Shown piece after piece: positions 45,173-58,341 of a DNA stretch of 62,065 nt. A model generated the notes under the pieces. It had not been told where the DNA came from, searched no databases, and saw only the letters and a program-made list of their open reading frames with translations. Within the stretch, counting starts at the first letter, position 1; each line of letters begins with the position of its first letter. Made by a program: the position numbers and the translations under genes. Origin of the DNA: Cylindrodendrum hubeiense (Eukaryota; Ascomycota; Sordariomycetes; Hypocreales; Nectriaceae); contig JAANBB010000234.1 in the NCBI GenBank assembly GCA_014621425.1, positions 1-62,065 of the forward strand, read 5' to 3'.

Positions 45173-47704
45173 ATGCATATCCTCGTTACCAACGATGATG
45201 GGCCGCCTTCGCCTCACTCGTCCCCTTATGTCCATTGCCTCATCAAGAAGCTCCAGGAGGCTGGCCATACCGTGTCTGTCTGTCTCCCCCATACCCAGCG
45301 CTCCTGGATCGGCAAGGCGCACATGATCGGTCAGACTCTCAAGCCTTCGTATCACAGACCCTCCACCAACATTCACGGCGAGGACTCTGAGGGCACGACT
45401 CACAGCCGGCCTTCCCCCTCAGGAGATGTCGAGGAGTGGATTCTCATTGACGGAACCCCGGCTTCCTGTGTCCAGATCGGCCTTCACCACTTCTTCCAGG
45501 AGCGAGGCCCCATTGATCTCGTTGTCAGCGGTCCCAACTATGGTCGAAACACCACGGCTGTGTTTGCCTTGAGCTCGGGAACCCTAGGTGCCGCATTGGA
45601 GGCTGCCGTGTGCCAGCACAAGTCCATTGCCCTGAGCTTTGCTTTTTTCTCGCGGAACCACGATCCCGTCATCATCGAGGCTGCTTGCCGGCACAGCGTG
45701 AAGGTCGTCGAAGCACTCTACAAGCAGTGGCCAACGGATGGTAGCGCAGACCTCTATAGCGTCAACGTCCCGCTCGTGGAAGGAATCGAGAGCCACAAGA
45801 CCATCTGGACCAACGTTCTGCAGAACTACTGGCGGGAAGGCGGCTGCTTCCAGGAGATTGAGGGTGAATCAGGTGACGAGAACGAGGAAGAGGAGAGAAT
45901 ACGTGAGGGCGTAGACGGTGAGGTTAATGACGGAGGCAAATCAGGAGAGGCTAGAAAGGGGCATGCTCACAAGCACTTCAAGTGGGCGCCCAGATTCACC
46001 GATGTCTACAAGAGTGTCGAGGAGTCTCAACCCGGCAACGATGGATGGACCGTCAAGGAAGGACAAACAAGGTGAGTTGCCCTTCACTCTAGTCCGACTC
46101 AATCACTGACTCTCTTCTAGCGTGACTCCCTTGAAGGCAAACTTTATGCATGGCCCTGGCGAGTTCAATCAGAAAGAGCTAGAACTGTGAGTGTATTTCC
46201 CCCGAAGTCGCCAGCGTCGATTTTGTTGGGGCAATTTGGGCTGGGTTATGAGTTACGATGCATGATTTTATTGCCTGTATTCTATGCAGAGAGCACTTCT
46301 CCCAAATAGATCTCATTCTTACCATGGTCAAGTAGTCTAGGTCAATCAGTGGAGGCAAACGGCTCCAAGAAGGAAGTTGAGATCCCATTGCGGCTGAAGG
46401 GAGATGGGGCTGGAAAGGCCCCTGTCCAAGCCATCATCTCTTACGAAGACTCCTATGTTCAACCCCTGATTCTCTCAGCCATGAATTCACTATTCCCAAA
46501 GAACTTGGTCAACATTATCACCGACTTGCCAGCGTCAGATGATGGCACCGTTGTCTCGCGAATGTTTCCCTCTTCGGATACGAAAGTGCTGCAGATAACG
46601 GCTTACGAGTCTATCGACTTTGAGTACGCAGGCAGCCACGATAAGACCTCGCTCATCAACAGTTACATGATCCGGAAAGCCCTGATCCGGAAGCACTATC
46701 TCTCGACAACCGTCGACCACTGGGTGGCGAAGAACCCCTCTTCCGTCCTCAAGGACCACGTCCAACGTAGCGAAGCCTTCGAGGTTGATTACGCTGAGTT
46801 CCTTGACGATGCCTTGGTGGAAGCCTTCGATCTCCGGGAAAGTATGGACCGAAACGAAGCACTTTCTGAGGATGAGTCTGCTGGAAAGGAGTGGTGGATC
46901 TTGAAGCCTGGCATGAGCGACCGAGGACAAGGCATTCGACTCTTTAGCTCAATGGAAGAGCTTCAGGCCATCTTTGACGGCTGGGAAGAGGACCGCCCTG
47001 ACAGTGACGATGAAGATGAGGAAGACGCGGGTGATGCCTCAAAGGCTGCTGATGATGATGGAGACTACATTACGACATCACATCTTCGACACTTTGTTGC
47101 CCAACCATATATCCACCCCCCTCTCATCATGGAAGATGATAACCGCAAGTTCCACATCCGAACTTATGTTCTCTGTACTGGCAGTCTAAATGTCTGGGTC
47201 TATAAGCATATGCTGGCCCTCTTTGCTGGAAAGCCCTACGCTGCACCGGCCGACGCCCCTGACGACATCGAGGCCTTCCTCACCAACACCTGTCTACAGG
47301 ACTCACCGAACGAAAATACCGTCCGCCGTTTCTGGGACTTGACGTTGCCGGCAACCACGCGTGACGACATCTTCCGCCAGATCTGCGAGGTCACCGGTGA
47401 GGTCTTCGAGGCTGCGGCAAAGGCCATGCCCATACACTTCCAGACGATGCCCAATGCATTCGAGGTGTTTGGCCTGGACTTTCTCGTCGATGCGAAGGGA
47501 ACTGCGTGGCTGCTCGAAGTAAATGCATTCCCTGACTTTAAGCAAACCGGAGGTGATTTGCAGGACATCGTGGCCGGCTTCTGGAAGGGAGTTCTGAGGC
47601 ATGGTGTTGCACCGTTCTTTGGTATCAATGGAAGCTCATTGAAGGACCAAGAGGGCGCGGAGGACATGGTTTCTGTCAGGAGAGTCAACTTGGGTAGGGG
47701 ATAG
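45173..47704 (+). CDS. PBY1: PBY1-like fusion: SurE-like phosphatase domain plus tubulin-tyrosine-ligase (ATP-grasp) domain
   Basis: Three exons, 45173-46071, 46121-46186 and 46336-47704 (introns 49 and 149 bp), give 777 aa, close to yeast Pby1. The N-terminal SurE domain starts at once: MHILVTNDDG with D8-D9, GTPASCVQIGL, and SGPNYGRNTTA with the metal-site Asn. An acidic insert (ENEEEERI) separates strands. The C-terminal half is a TTL/ATP-grasp domain: a first conserved block AIISYEDSYVQPLIL, EWWILKPGMSDRGQGIRLF (about residue 510), RKFHIRTYVLC, and LLEVNAFPDFKQTG (about 714). The exon-2 microexon is needed to keep phase. The acceptor of intron 2 could be 46333 or 46336. Yeast Pby1 associates with mRNA decay (P-body) factors; whether SurE activity remains there is unclear. 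Downstream is a 6.4 kb desert. Confidence 0.92.
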
Positions 47705-50700
47705 AGGTTTGCTCTAGTGCTTCCAGAGCATCTTGGCCAGGCAAAGGGGAAAATGGACTACAGGGTATGGAGGTCGGTTTACACGTGGATATGGATTATC
47801 AAAACTATGGTAGGGTTCGTCAAAAGTCAACTGTTTTCATCAATTACCCGAGAGAATGCGTCTTCTCGTCCCAGTGACACATCATAACGAGCTTTCACCG
47901 TCGTATGACTCGTAGTGACGAGGTGACCTAGATGTCGACATATTACGTGGGTCCCCAACCCCCACGATAACGTGTTGCATAGCCCACGTCATTCCCCAGA
48001 AGTGCGTCTACCTCCCTGATCTTTGGAATCGTTACCCTACATGATATACGATGATCCGGAAGTGCATTCCTACTTTCCACGATCATCTACGCACAGAGCA
48101 AAGCTTGATCATTCCCAGTCCAACACGCCATATACGCTTGGCGTGCTCGGGACCGCACCGTAATTTGACGGATCCCATGCCGCCCATTTCCGTGGTGAGC
48201 GTCAATGGCTTCATCAACAGGGAATGGAAAGCCCTTGGATTGGCCTCGGGAGGTTGCACAGCCACACTGGGACCGGGACGTGAGTGGAGAAGGTAACGTC
48301 GTGGGGAGGGGTCAAACGCGCGAGGATTTTGTAACGGAAGGCCGGCGTCGGTTGGCTCTGATTTTGGCGGATGATGCAGGATCCGATGCGAAAACGAGGG
48401 GGTTTGCCTGCAATGTTTGTGTTGTCATCGAGGCAGTGCTGCCGGAGTGTGGTGGATATACCCGGTGCACGGAGTTTAGTGTCTTGTTGCTTGGCAGCTT
48501 GGAACCAACGCCGCACATGTCACGGTTCAGTGACAAAGTAGGTGAGAAGGATGTTAGCGTATCACAGTCGTGGACACGCAGGAACAATTTCGGCATCGCT
48601 GTTGGAAAAGCAGATTGATCATCTTGGCGAGTCCGTCCTGGTGGCTGTACTCTAGAGGAGAGCTTATTGGGGCAGCGTATACGAAGGAACCGAGGCTTGG
48701 CTAATAATTGACGGAGAAGATTAGTGGTAGTTTACTTTGATCTCTAACACCCAGTTGGTCATCCCGGAACGAGCGTATCAATTCGTTTCAAATATTATGG
48801 ACACAGCCCAAGTAGATGAATTCGTTTCTCCCACGGCGCAGACTGAAATGTATCTTGCTTTTGATAGTAGCGAGGCTTCGGAGGAAAGGAACCAATCGCA
48901 TTCGGTTCAGCTAGGTCTCTCGTCAGCCTTGTTAAATTATTTACAATGGTCATTCCTAAAAGTTGACATAGCACGTATTCAGAACAAAGACCGACGGAGC
49001 CCTCGCGAGCGAATAGTGGTATCCAACAAGGCAAGGTTGAATTTGTAATATTTTACACAGCCGTCCGGCCACCACCACGAACCACTCATATTAGAGTACT
49101 GACATAGCCTGGTGATACTTGCTCAGCTGTAAGATGTTACAGATGTGCCTTTACAGCCCCAAAGACGGATCATTTGTCTGAAAAGCCCTCACCAAACACG
49201 GAAGCTTGTTACATTTGCAGTGGCTCAGAGGCTCCGTCGCGACATTAGCCATTGTCTTCCCTGCGAAATTGGCGATACCAGCCCCGCGGATAGTTGACCC
49301 GGATGGATCTTCTCCATCAACATCAATAGGTCCCAAAGTGGAGTGCTGATAGCTTTAGGCAGGTAATGAGCTCTCCTGATCTGTATGTCACTGGAGCTTG
49401 TTTCACGGCTTGCGTCACTATAGTTGTGGCTTGGAGGGAGTGCGGCCCATCACCAAGTGAGACGGTTGGTTAATGTTGCTTCAAGTATCAAACACGGCAA
49501 GGACAGCACAGTTTCTAGCCGCCGTCGCCTCGGCCGCGCAAGATTCCATCGTGGCTTAGACGTCGGCCACTCTCACGCTTACATCAGTTTTGATGGCTCG
49601 GTACGGGACCCATCCCCCCACCCCCTTCCTCCGACCAGGCAGACGGGAAGTGTCAACTTCACACGTTGAAGATTGGGATACCTTGGCGGTGAAAGGACAA
49701 GCTTGAGCTTGGAAGTCCACCGATTGGCTGGACCCTTGGGCTACGAAGGCGGTAAGGGAGTTTTCCGAGAGCACTGCCCTCTGGGTCGATCAAGGAAGCT
49801 AGCTTGGGAATGATTGATAGCATACCGCCACGACTTGGGTCTAGATCTATCATATGCATCCGAGGGGATTTGCATCTGCGCGTTGGGTTTGTGGAGATGA
49901 CTTCAAGAGTCAGGGTGGGGTGGGACCACTAGGTATCTTGGGGCTTCCACAGCGAGTTAAGCTTGTTAGCTGTTAAACTGACTCTGATGAGAGACTTTTA
50001 GAGAGGTTTTGCCGGTCGGCTGATTACTTGACGAAACAACTGTCAGGTGATTCCGGAAGTAAAACTGAAGTGACACAGGGGTCATTAAAGCCTACAGACT
50101 TTCATTACGAATTCTCACGCGATCAACGGGCAACTGCTTGTTAAAGAAGGAGGTTTCAAAAGTCTCCGAAACATTCCCTGTTTCTACTGGCATGCCGCAG
50201 ATTTGTCTGGAACTATTGGAGCAAAAGCTCTCCATGTCTCTCTGATCGGTCAATAGCCCGATGCCTGTATCAACAGCGCTACCCCACTCATTCATTGGCT
50301 TCGATTCGCTGCTCACCTAGACCTTCTGGATCGGTTGAGGCTGAGCACCCCCCTGCACATCCCAAATGGGACTAGTTGAATGTGTTGAAGGGTCGAGAAG
50401 TGGTGCTCTTTTGCCTCTGCAGACGCACTGTCATGGAGTAATCAGACTTTGGCCATGAGACCCCGCAACTGAATGCTGGTCTCCTAGGTAGCGACCAACT
50501 TGGCCGGGGCCTTTTGGAAGGGAAACGAAACCTGGTCTTGTTGATTGATATGCAGGAAGTTGTCGGTGGCTGCCAGGTAATGAGACGCGAGGATGTTGAT
50601 TGGTTGTCGCTGTGGTGTGCCACTTAAGCAAATGGGAACAACGAACTTTTTTTCGACGACACACGACACGCCATGACGATAGGGTCGACATTAACACGTC

Positions 50701-53700
50701 ATAGATCAGGTCCCCAGTCGATGGACTCGTTTGTCTCTGGATAGAACGACGGTGCACCAGGCTTTGGCAGTGGAGTGTAGTCGTGTTGTGTGAGTGTCAT
50801 GGGCTGCAACGTACCGTCGCACACCATCAGCCATGCTACAGCGGTGGTTTGACTCGGGCGCCCACGCGCGCGCGTGCATGCCATTCCACGCAACTCTATC
50901 ACTCCGGGCCTCTGGGCTGTTGAATCCTGTGTCGCCCAACAGCGAGGCTGTGCTGGAAAAGGTTGTGTCACTACTGGTAGCTTTCTCAGCCAGGCGCAAG
51001 AACCGAAATGCTGGGGCGGTTTCCAGTGTGTGAGGGCGTTCTCGATCTTGCCAAGTTTTCGTGTTTTGGCCTACAAGGCGTCGGCGGCGTTGATCTGCAC
51101 TAAGCCAGGGCGGCGACAGTGCAACCCCAAAGAAAGCCTCGTTCACGTAGAGGGGTGGCGACGACGTCAACGACAAACTGCGAAACCCCCTGCACAATCC
51201 GGCTCAAGCCTCAAGGACGTTGGACTGCGCCCCGGAGGCCATTTGGCCATTTCAGTCAGATTGTCACTGGGGACACGAGGTTGGTCCACGACGGTCAACT
51301 AAGACCATCCCTCGACGGGTTCCAGGCGGGTTGGTTTGGCTCATCCTTCTCAGATGGGCAGCTCGATGGAGACAAGGGGGCGACTGAGATAAAGTGTGCA
51401 TGGGGACGGGATGAGAGAGCGACACCAACTGAAAAGCTTGGCCTTGGGGTTCCATCTTGGCTCAACCTTGTTACCTGACAGGGGGCGGGGCGGGCGCCTA
51501 CATACGGGACAGTAGCACAATAGCTTAATGGATGGCGCTGTGGAGCCCCCTAATCGTTGATTCTACAAGTATGCAGCAGTCCGCCGTGCCGCGTATACGG
51601 ACCCAGGGAGAGATCCAACTCGCTGGTAACGGATGTCTCTGCGCCCAACGCGAGAGGGGCGAAGGGCAACCCGCGCCTACAAGCACCGGGCAGACACAGC
51701 CTGCCACAGACCGAATACGTGGCTGGTGGAGGAGACGGGTGGATTGAGTGCTCCCTACCCGGAGAGTCATTCAGTGACCAGGCGGGCAATGCCCGACAAT
51801 AAACACCATTGTAATGCGCTTGATGCCATGGGTTGATGACGACGTATGCATCCTCATTTCCGGAGCCCCAGAATTGCAGTGGCCGAAAAGACAAATAAGC
51901 TCAGTGAAATGGCCGGGCTTCGACCAGGGACCACCTCAATTTTGCATGGAAATTGCCACGGGAGGCTCGCGCACTGGACCCGTATTAATCAACCAGCTAT
52001 TCCATCGGCTCTCCGTTCACCCTGGCGTCTTCGGCGTGGAGATTGGCTCTCCGGGGAACACCTCCTGCTCCGTATCAGGGGCCCTAAGCGTGTAGTGGAG
52101 AAGGATCAGTCTCACATGGCCTCGGCCTCTACTGTTGCCGCCGCCTCCGTCGTCGTCATGTCGACCGCCAAGCAAATGTCATTCGGAGACAGCGGTGGAA
52201 ATGGCCTGGACCTGAACCTGAGCGCCATCATGGGGATTGCTTATTGCATGATTTATTTTTTCTTGTCATGCCAGAGGCCGTTCAGGTAGGTAGGGAGAAA
52301 GGTATCGTTGCGCGGTTACCAGAGGCCTTCTAGAAAGCCGACATGAAAGGGCAGGACGCGTGGCACGTGTCCCAGGTACCTGATGTTACATGCGAATTTG
52401 CAGGGGACACCAAGTACCCTTGTGGGAAATGGTCGCGAACATTTGATTGCATGGGCTTGCGACTCCATCAGATACGACTCTCGGCCACGCCTCTACCGGG
52501 AGCATGGATATCCCGAACATTGCGCCCAGGGAAGACGTCGATTGCGATTGCGAGAGACGGGATCTACGCCGCTGCTTGTCACTCAGCACAAGCAAGTGGC
52601 CATGAGAAACGGGGGAAATCGATCCATGGGTTGTTAGATGGGACGGGGTGCTGAACAACACAATGTCATACCACTGGGACCGGCGACTACGCCGCTAAAT
52701 AGTTAGAGCCTTGGCTCTGAGTCGCACCATCTGCCAGATCTGCGTCCGCCGCACTGTAGGATTCGGCGTCGAATGAGGTGTCGTCTGGCTGTCGCTGGGG
52801 CATGTCACACTAAAGTTGCCATGCGTATGGTACAGGTCCTCCCTCGCCAGGCGGAACAGGGTTCGCCGCAGCAGCAGCATCTTTCAACAGCAGCGAGCGA
52901 CTGCCTGGACAAGGCATGCTGGAGTCATGATCGATTCGCTTTGGAGCTTCGTGCACTTCGCACCTGTTCAGCTCACATGGTAAAGTGTATCGACTCAGCC
53001 TCCTTGTATGAGCGTCGGCGGCCGCGAGAGGCCGCCAGGAGTCGAGATCCCGTGGATTTTGGGGTGTGGCGAATCTCCAACAGAGGGACAATGCCAATGC
53101 GTTCTCCAAGTGCTCGACATTTCAGGCCATGGTTACTGGCGGATGACCAAGATATTCGTACAACAGGAAGGCAGCGAGCTAATAGCTTACCTAGATATTG
53201 AGAGAGAGGAACACAGTAATGCTGTACGGTACCGCCAGGGAGAGACCATGGCTGACCCCGAGGAATAGCAGGGAATGATTCGTTTACAGCGGGATCGTAT
53301 TGGTTGACATTGGGGGCCGCGATGGGATGAACAGTGGTGACCAAAGTCCCGGTCGAGTCATTGGCATGCCGGATTATGCTGAACGGTACCTCAGCGCTAC
53401 CAGGCGACGACGCAGACTCCTTCCGCACATTTGATTTGCACGTTGTTTAGCGCCTGGTCACAGCGGGATCCGCCTCGACTTTGAATCTCCAATGCTTGGC
53501 TGCGCCGGACGTACCTTGGGCAGGCATTTTAGATACGGAGGTACCCATGGTATCCATGGTAGCTCCGGGCTGCCCTGCATGGCTCCTCCGCTAGGGGCCC
53601 TAGACAAGGATACGTACCTGGCACGCTGGCCACCACCCTGAACCGGGTGATGCCCCACACGGCCAATCATTGCGTTTGCACAGCCTCATCGACTCTTGCT

Positions 53701-54075
53701 TGGCAGCAAGCGGCAAAACATACTCCTCGCCCACTTCCTCTCGGTGCTTTCTACGCTCTTCACGTCACGGATGGCCTTTTGTCTGATTCATGAGAACTAC
53801 GTCGACGCCAGACTGGCCATATCACACTGACCAGCCCGTTCGGGTTCCTTGTTCCCCGGTTTTCTCTCCTTCATAACTTACTACATCGCCCATGCTGGCC
53901 CTCTTGGCTCCACGCCCTCTCCATTCTCCTAACTCTTTGTCTTGATTCCCACCATCGCCATTGCCTAATCATTCGCCTCTTTGCTCAGCCTCGCTGCGCT
54001 GCCACGATTGTCGCCGGAGACCTCCCGGAGTTCTGGGCCGCATAGCTCCTCCCTACCAGGGGCAGCCTCTCCATC
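47705..54075. other. Gene desert, 6.4 kb
   Basis: No supported gene. Frames reach at most about 165 codons and overlap on both strands. None shows domain motifs, biased composition of a secreted or structural protein, or coherent splice joints. GC content varies: lower around 48.7-50.3 kb, higher around 51-53.7 kb. There are no terminal repeats or transposase traces that I can recognise. The last ~400 bp, CT-rich, are probably the leader of the calcium-pump gene. Confidence 0.55.
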
Positions 54076-57000
54076 ATGGCTGACGAGACACCGAATCCGC
54101 CCATGAGGCGACGAGCGTACGTCGCACCCTGTTGACCGAGAGGCACCCGACGCCATGTAATATCATTCAGCCTTGAGCCTTACTGACTTGATTCCCTTAT
54201 CTCTAGGCCAACCATCACCATTGACACCACAGATGTCAACCCCAATACCGACGCTCTCGACATGCCACCCGACTACCAACAACAGCAGCGGTCCCAGTCA
54301 CCCATTTCTCCCCAGGACGATGCCGTGAGCCCTACAACTACCGTTGCGGATCCCTTGTCTACGAGCTGGGTATCCCAACGCCAAGCTGGCAACCCGCGAC
54401 CCGACCTCAACACAGCTGTCTCATTCGACAGCAGAGACAGCAGGCCGACTAGCCCTCACAACATATCGAGCCCGGTAACCTCACGGAATGGCGACCGCGG
54501 TGCCGCCTTCCTGGCGGTGCCAGAAACCCTACGATCGCGACAGAACTCGGTCGATTCGGAGGACATGTCTCGATCCGTCACCTCACACGGCGAAACCACT
54601 GTGGTGGGATCCAACTCGACCCAAGTAGAGAAGTACAAATCTTCAGACATGAGCTCTCATAAAATCATGAATGATGAGACAGCATTGAAAGCCGATCTCG
54701 GCACTGAGGCGGACTTCGAAGTTGAGAACAACCCCTTTGGATTCACCCCTGGTCAAATGAATAAGATGTTCAACCCTAAGAACATTGCCGCCTTTTACCA
54801 ACTGGGTGGTATGACTGGCCTTGAGAAGGGTCTGCGAAGCAATCGAAAGGCAGGTTTGAGTCTCGAGGAAACGCATTTGGATGGCCAAGTTTCTTTCCAA
54901 GAAGCTACTGCCAAAAACGACAAATTGGAAGCCGAAGGCGTGTCCACCACGATCCCTGCAGTCTCTACCGGTGGTGGTGGCGGCAGTTTTGTGGACCGAC
55001 TCCGCGTGTTTAGGGATAATCGACTACCTGCGAAGAAGGGCAAAAGCCTCCTGCAGCTCATGTGGATCACCTATAACGACAAGGTGCTGATTCTCTTGTC
55101 CATCGCTGCAGTTGTTAGCTTGGCGGTCGGACTCTACCAAACTTTTGGTGGTGAACATAAGCCGGGTGAGCCTAAGGTGGAATGGATCGAAGGTGTGGCA
55201 ATTATTGCCGCTATTGTCATCGTCGTGGTTGTTGGATCTCTGAACGACTACCAAAAGGAACGCCAATTCGCCAAATTGAACAAGAAGAAGCAGGATCGTG
55301 ACGTGAAGGTTGTTCGCTCTGGAAAAATCATGGAACTCTCCGTTTTCGACATTCTGGTCGGTGACGTGCTTCACCTCGAACCCGGAGACCTGGTTCCTGT
55401 TGACGGAATTCTCATCGATGGGTTTAACGTCAGGTGTGATGAATCGCAAACCACTGGCGAGTCCGATATCATCCGAAAGCGACCTGCCGATGAAGTTTAC
55501 GCCGCTATCGAAAACAACGACGACCTCAAGAAGATGGATCCATTTATCCAGTCTGGATCTCGAATCATGGAAGGTGTTGGCACGTTCATGTGCACTTCCA
55601 CCGGCATTTACTCGTCTTACGGAAAGACTCTCATGGCTTTGAACGAGGACCCCGAGATGACGCCTCTCCAAGCTAAGCTCAATATCATCGCCACCTATAT
55701 TGCGAAGCTTGGTGGTGCTGCCGGTCTGCTCTTGTTCATCGTTCTGTTCATCCAATTCCTTGTCCGCCTGCCCAAGCAAGGTCCTGATGTCACTCCTGCC
55801 GAGAAGGGACAGATGTTTCTTAACATTTTCATCATGGTTGTCACTATTATCGTCGTCGCTGTACCTGAAGGCCTCCCGCTCGCAGTTACTCTGGCTTTGG
55901 CGTTCGCTACCACCCGTATGCTTCGCGACGCCAATTTGGTGCGACATCTGAAGGCCTGTGAAGTCATGGGTAACGCAACGACTATTTGCTCCGACAAGAC
56001 TGGTACCTTGACTCAGAATAAGATGCAAGTTGTCTCGGGAACTATCGGAACCAGCCATAGATTCGGCGGTGCTCGTCCTGGAACACAAGGCAGTGACGGC
56101 GAATCGACACCAATTGACACGAGTGGCGACATCTCGGCGTCTGAATTTGCTTCGATGCTCAGTGCCCCGGTCAAGGAACTTCTACTCAAGTCCATCTCTG
56201 TCAACTCCACCGCCTTTGAGGGTGAGGTCGACGGAGAGAAGACCTTCATTGGATCCAAGACGGAGACCGCCCTTCTCATCTTCGCTCGGTCCCATCTCGG
56301 TATGGGACCTGTGAGCGAGGAACGAGAGAACGTCAAGACTGTGCAGCTCATTCCGTTTGACTCTGGTCGCAAGTGCATGGGCATTGTGACTAGCCTGCCC
56401 GGTGGTGGAGCCAGACTTTATCTCAAGGGTGCTTCTGAAATCGTTCTGTCACAGTGCACCCAAGTCCTCCGCGACCCTGCTGCAGATGGCTCTGTTGTTG
56501 CCATGTCACCAGATAACATGACCACAATCACCCAGCTCATTGAGAGTTACGCTAAGCGATCCCTGCGAACTATTGGCATCTGCTACAGAGACTTCGAGTC
56601 GTGGCCCCCTAAGGCTGCTCGATTTGTCGAAGGTGGAAACAACGAGGTTGTCTTTGAAGACCTTTTCTGCAACATGTCATTCGTCAGCGTGGTCGGAATT
56701 CAGGATCCGCTACGAGACGGTGTCCCAGAGGCTGTGCGACTTTGCCAGAAGGCAGGCGTCGTTGTTCGAATGGTTACTGGTGACAACAAAATTACTGCCG
56801 AGGCTATTGCTAAGGAATGTGGTATCCTTCAGGCGAACAGTATCGTCATGGAAGGACCTGAGTTCCGCAACCTGTCCAAGTTTGAACAGGACGCAATCAT
56901 CCCCAGACTTCACGTGTTGGCCCGATCTAGTCCTGAGGACAAGCGCATCCTGGTGAAGCGCCTCAAGGATAAGGGCGAGACGGTTGCTGTCACTGGTGAC

Positions 57001-58341
57001 GGCACCAACGACGCTCCCGCTCTCAAGATGGCTGACGTAGGCTTCTCCATGGGCATCTCAGGTACTGAGGTGGCCAAGGAGGCCTCAGCTATCATTCTTA
57101 TGGACGACAACTTTGCTAGCATTGTCAAGGCTCTGAAGTGGGGACGCGCTGTCAACGACGCCGTGAAGCGATTCCTTCAGTTTCAGCTTACGGTCAACGT
57201 GACTGCAGTTATGCTGACCTTTGTCACTGCTGTGTCTAGCGACGAGGAGGAATCTGTCCTGACCGCAGTGCAATTGCTTTGGGTTAACCTGATCATGGAC
57301 ACTCTTGCCGCACTCGCCCTCGCCACGGATCCCCCACATGATAGTGTGTTGGATCGAAAGCCTGAGCCCAAGGGTTCTGCTATCATTTCGGCTACTATGT
57401 GGAAGATGATTATGGGTCAGTCTGTTTACCAGCTTGCCATTACTTTCCTTTTGTATTACGGAGGGCCTAAGGGCATCCTGCCTCTCCCCGGTAACCGGGT
57501 CCCCGGATCTGAAGAGATTGCCACCCTGGTCTTTAATACCTTTGTCTGGATGCAAATCTTTAACCAGTGGAAGTAAGTATCCCCTACTCCTCAAAGTGGA
57601 TCTGGAAGTCATACTAACGAAACCCACAGCAACCGCCGCCTGGATAACAAGTTCAACATCTTCGAAGGTTTGACCAAGAACTGGTTCTTCATTGGTATTA
57701 GTGCCCTCATGTGTGGTGGCCAGATCCTTATCATCTTCGTTGGCGGCGACGCCTTCGAGATCCACGAGGATGGCCAGAGTGGTACCCTTTGGGCGATTGC
57801 TATTGTGCTCGGCTTTATCTCGATTCCCGTTGGTGTTATCATTCGTCTGATCCCGGACAAGGTTGTAATTGCCTTGATCCCCCAATTCCTCAAGAACCGG
57901 GCCAACAAGGTGCCCGGGTTGACGATCTCGGATGAGGAGATGGACATGTATCCCGAGCCGCTGGCGGATGTGCGAGACGAACTTAACTTCCTCAGGCGGA
58001 TGAAGGGAGGCCGCTTGAACAACCTCAAGTTCGCTATCCAGCACCCCAAGGAGGTCATCAGGCAGCGATCGAGAAGCAACTCACACTCGCGCTCCAACTC
58101 TATCAATATGCCACAGACACCTGTGCAGGAGGAGACTATCGGATCGCCAGTGGCGACTCCCGATTCCCGCAGGAGACCAAGATCGAACCGGTCGCGCTCC
58201 AACTCTGCATTGGGAGCACCTACGGTCATGGCGGGCATTGTTGCCGCCGGAGTGGCAGCGGGGTGGCAGCCTATGACGCGGCCAGCGCTGGAGGAGGAGA
58301 CTCAGGGTAATGGAACGCAGGATAGCGAGGCGCACAAATAA
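54076..58341 (+). CDS. PMC1: P-type Ca2+-transporting ATPase, Pmc1/NCA-2 type (P2B)
   Basis: Three exons, 54076-54116, 54207-57572 and 57630-58341 (introns 90 and 57 bp), give 1372 aa. The short first exon encodes MADETPNPPMRRR. A long Ser-rich cytoplasmic N-terminus (to about 270) leads to TM1-2. The actuator loop has TGES (430-433). TM4 has VPEGLPLAV (from about 566) and the phosphorylation site D610 lies in CSDKTGTLTQNK. The P-domain hinge is GDGTNDAPAL from 944. Six helices and a basic C-terminal tail follow (RMKGGRLNNLK, Ser/Arg repeats). The TM4 signature and layout mark a plasma-membrane-type (PMCA, P2B) pump. In fungi, members sit on vacuole or plasma membrane and clear cytosolic Ca2+ after calcineurin signalling. 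Filamentous fungi carry several paralogues, so PMC1 names the family, not proven orthology. Confidence 0.95.

Noticed and set aside
1..47704. A secondary-metabolite cluster linking the partial transcription factor, MDR reductase, flavoprotein and tyrosinase
   Set aside because: No PKS, NRPS, terpene synthase, DMATS or cytochrome P450 is present and the genes are far apart.
48737..49048. 103-residue frame in the desert
   Set aside because: Starts with a non-ATG codon, no recognisable motif, no neighbours joining it by splicing.
50706..51197. 163-codon minus-strand frame in the desert
   Set aside because: No motifs; equally long frames exist on the opposite strand.
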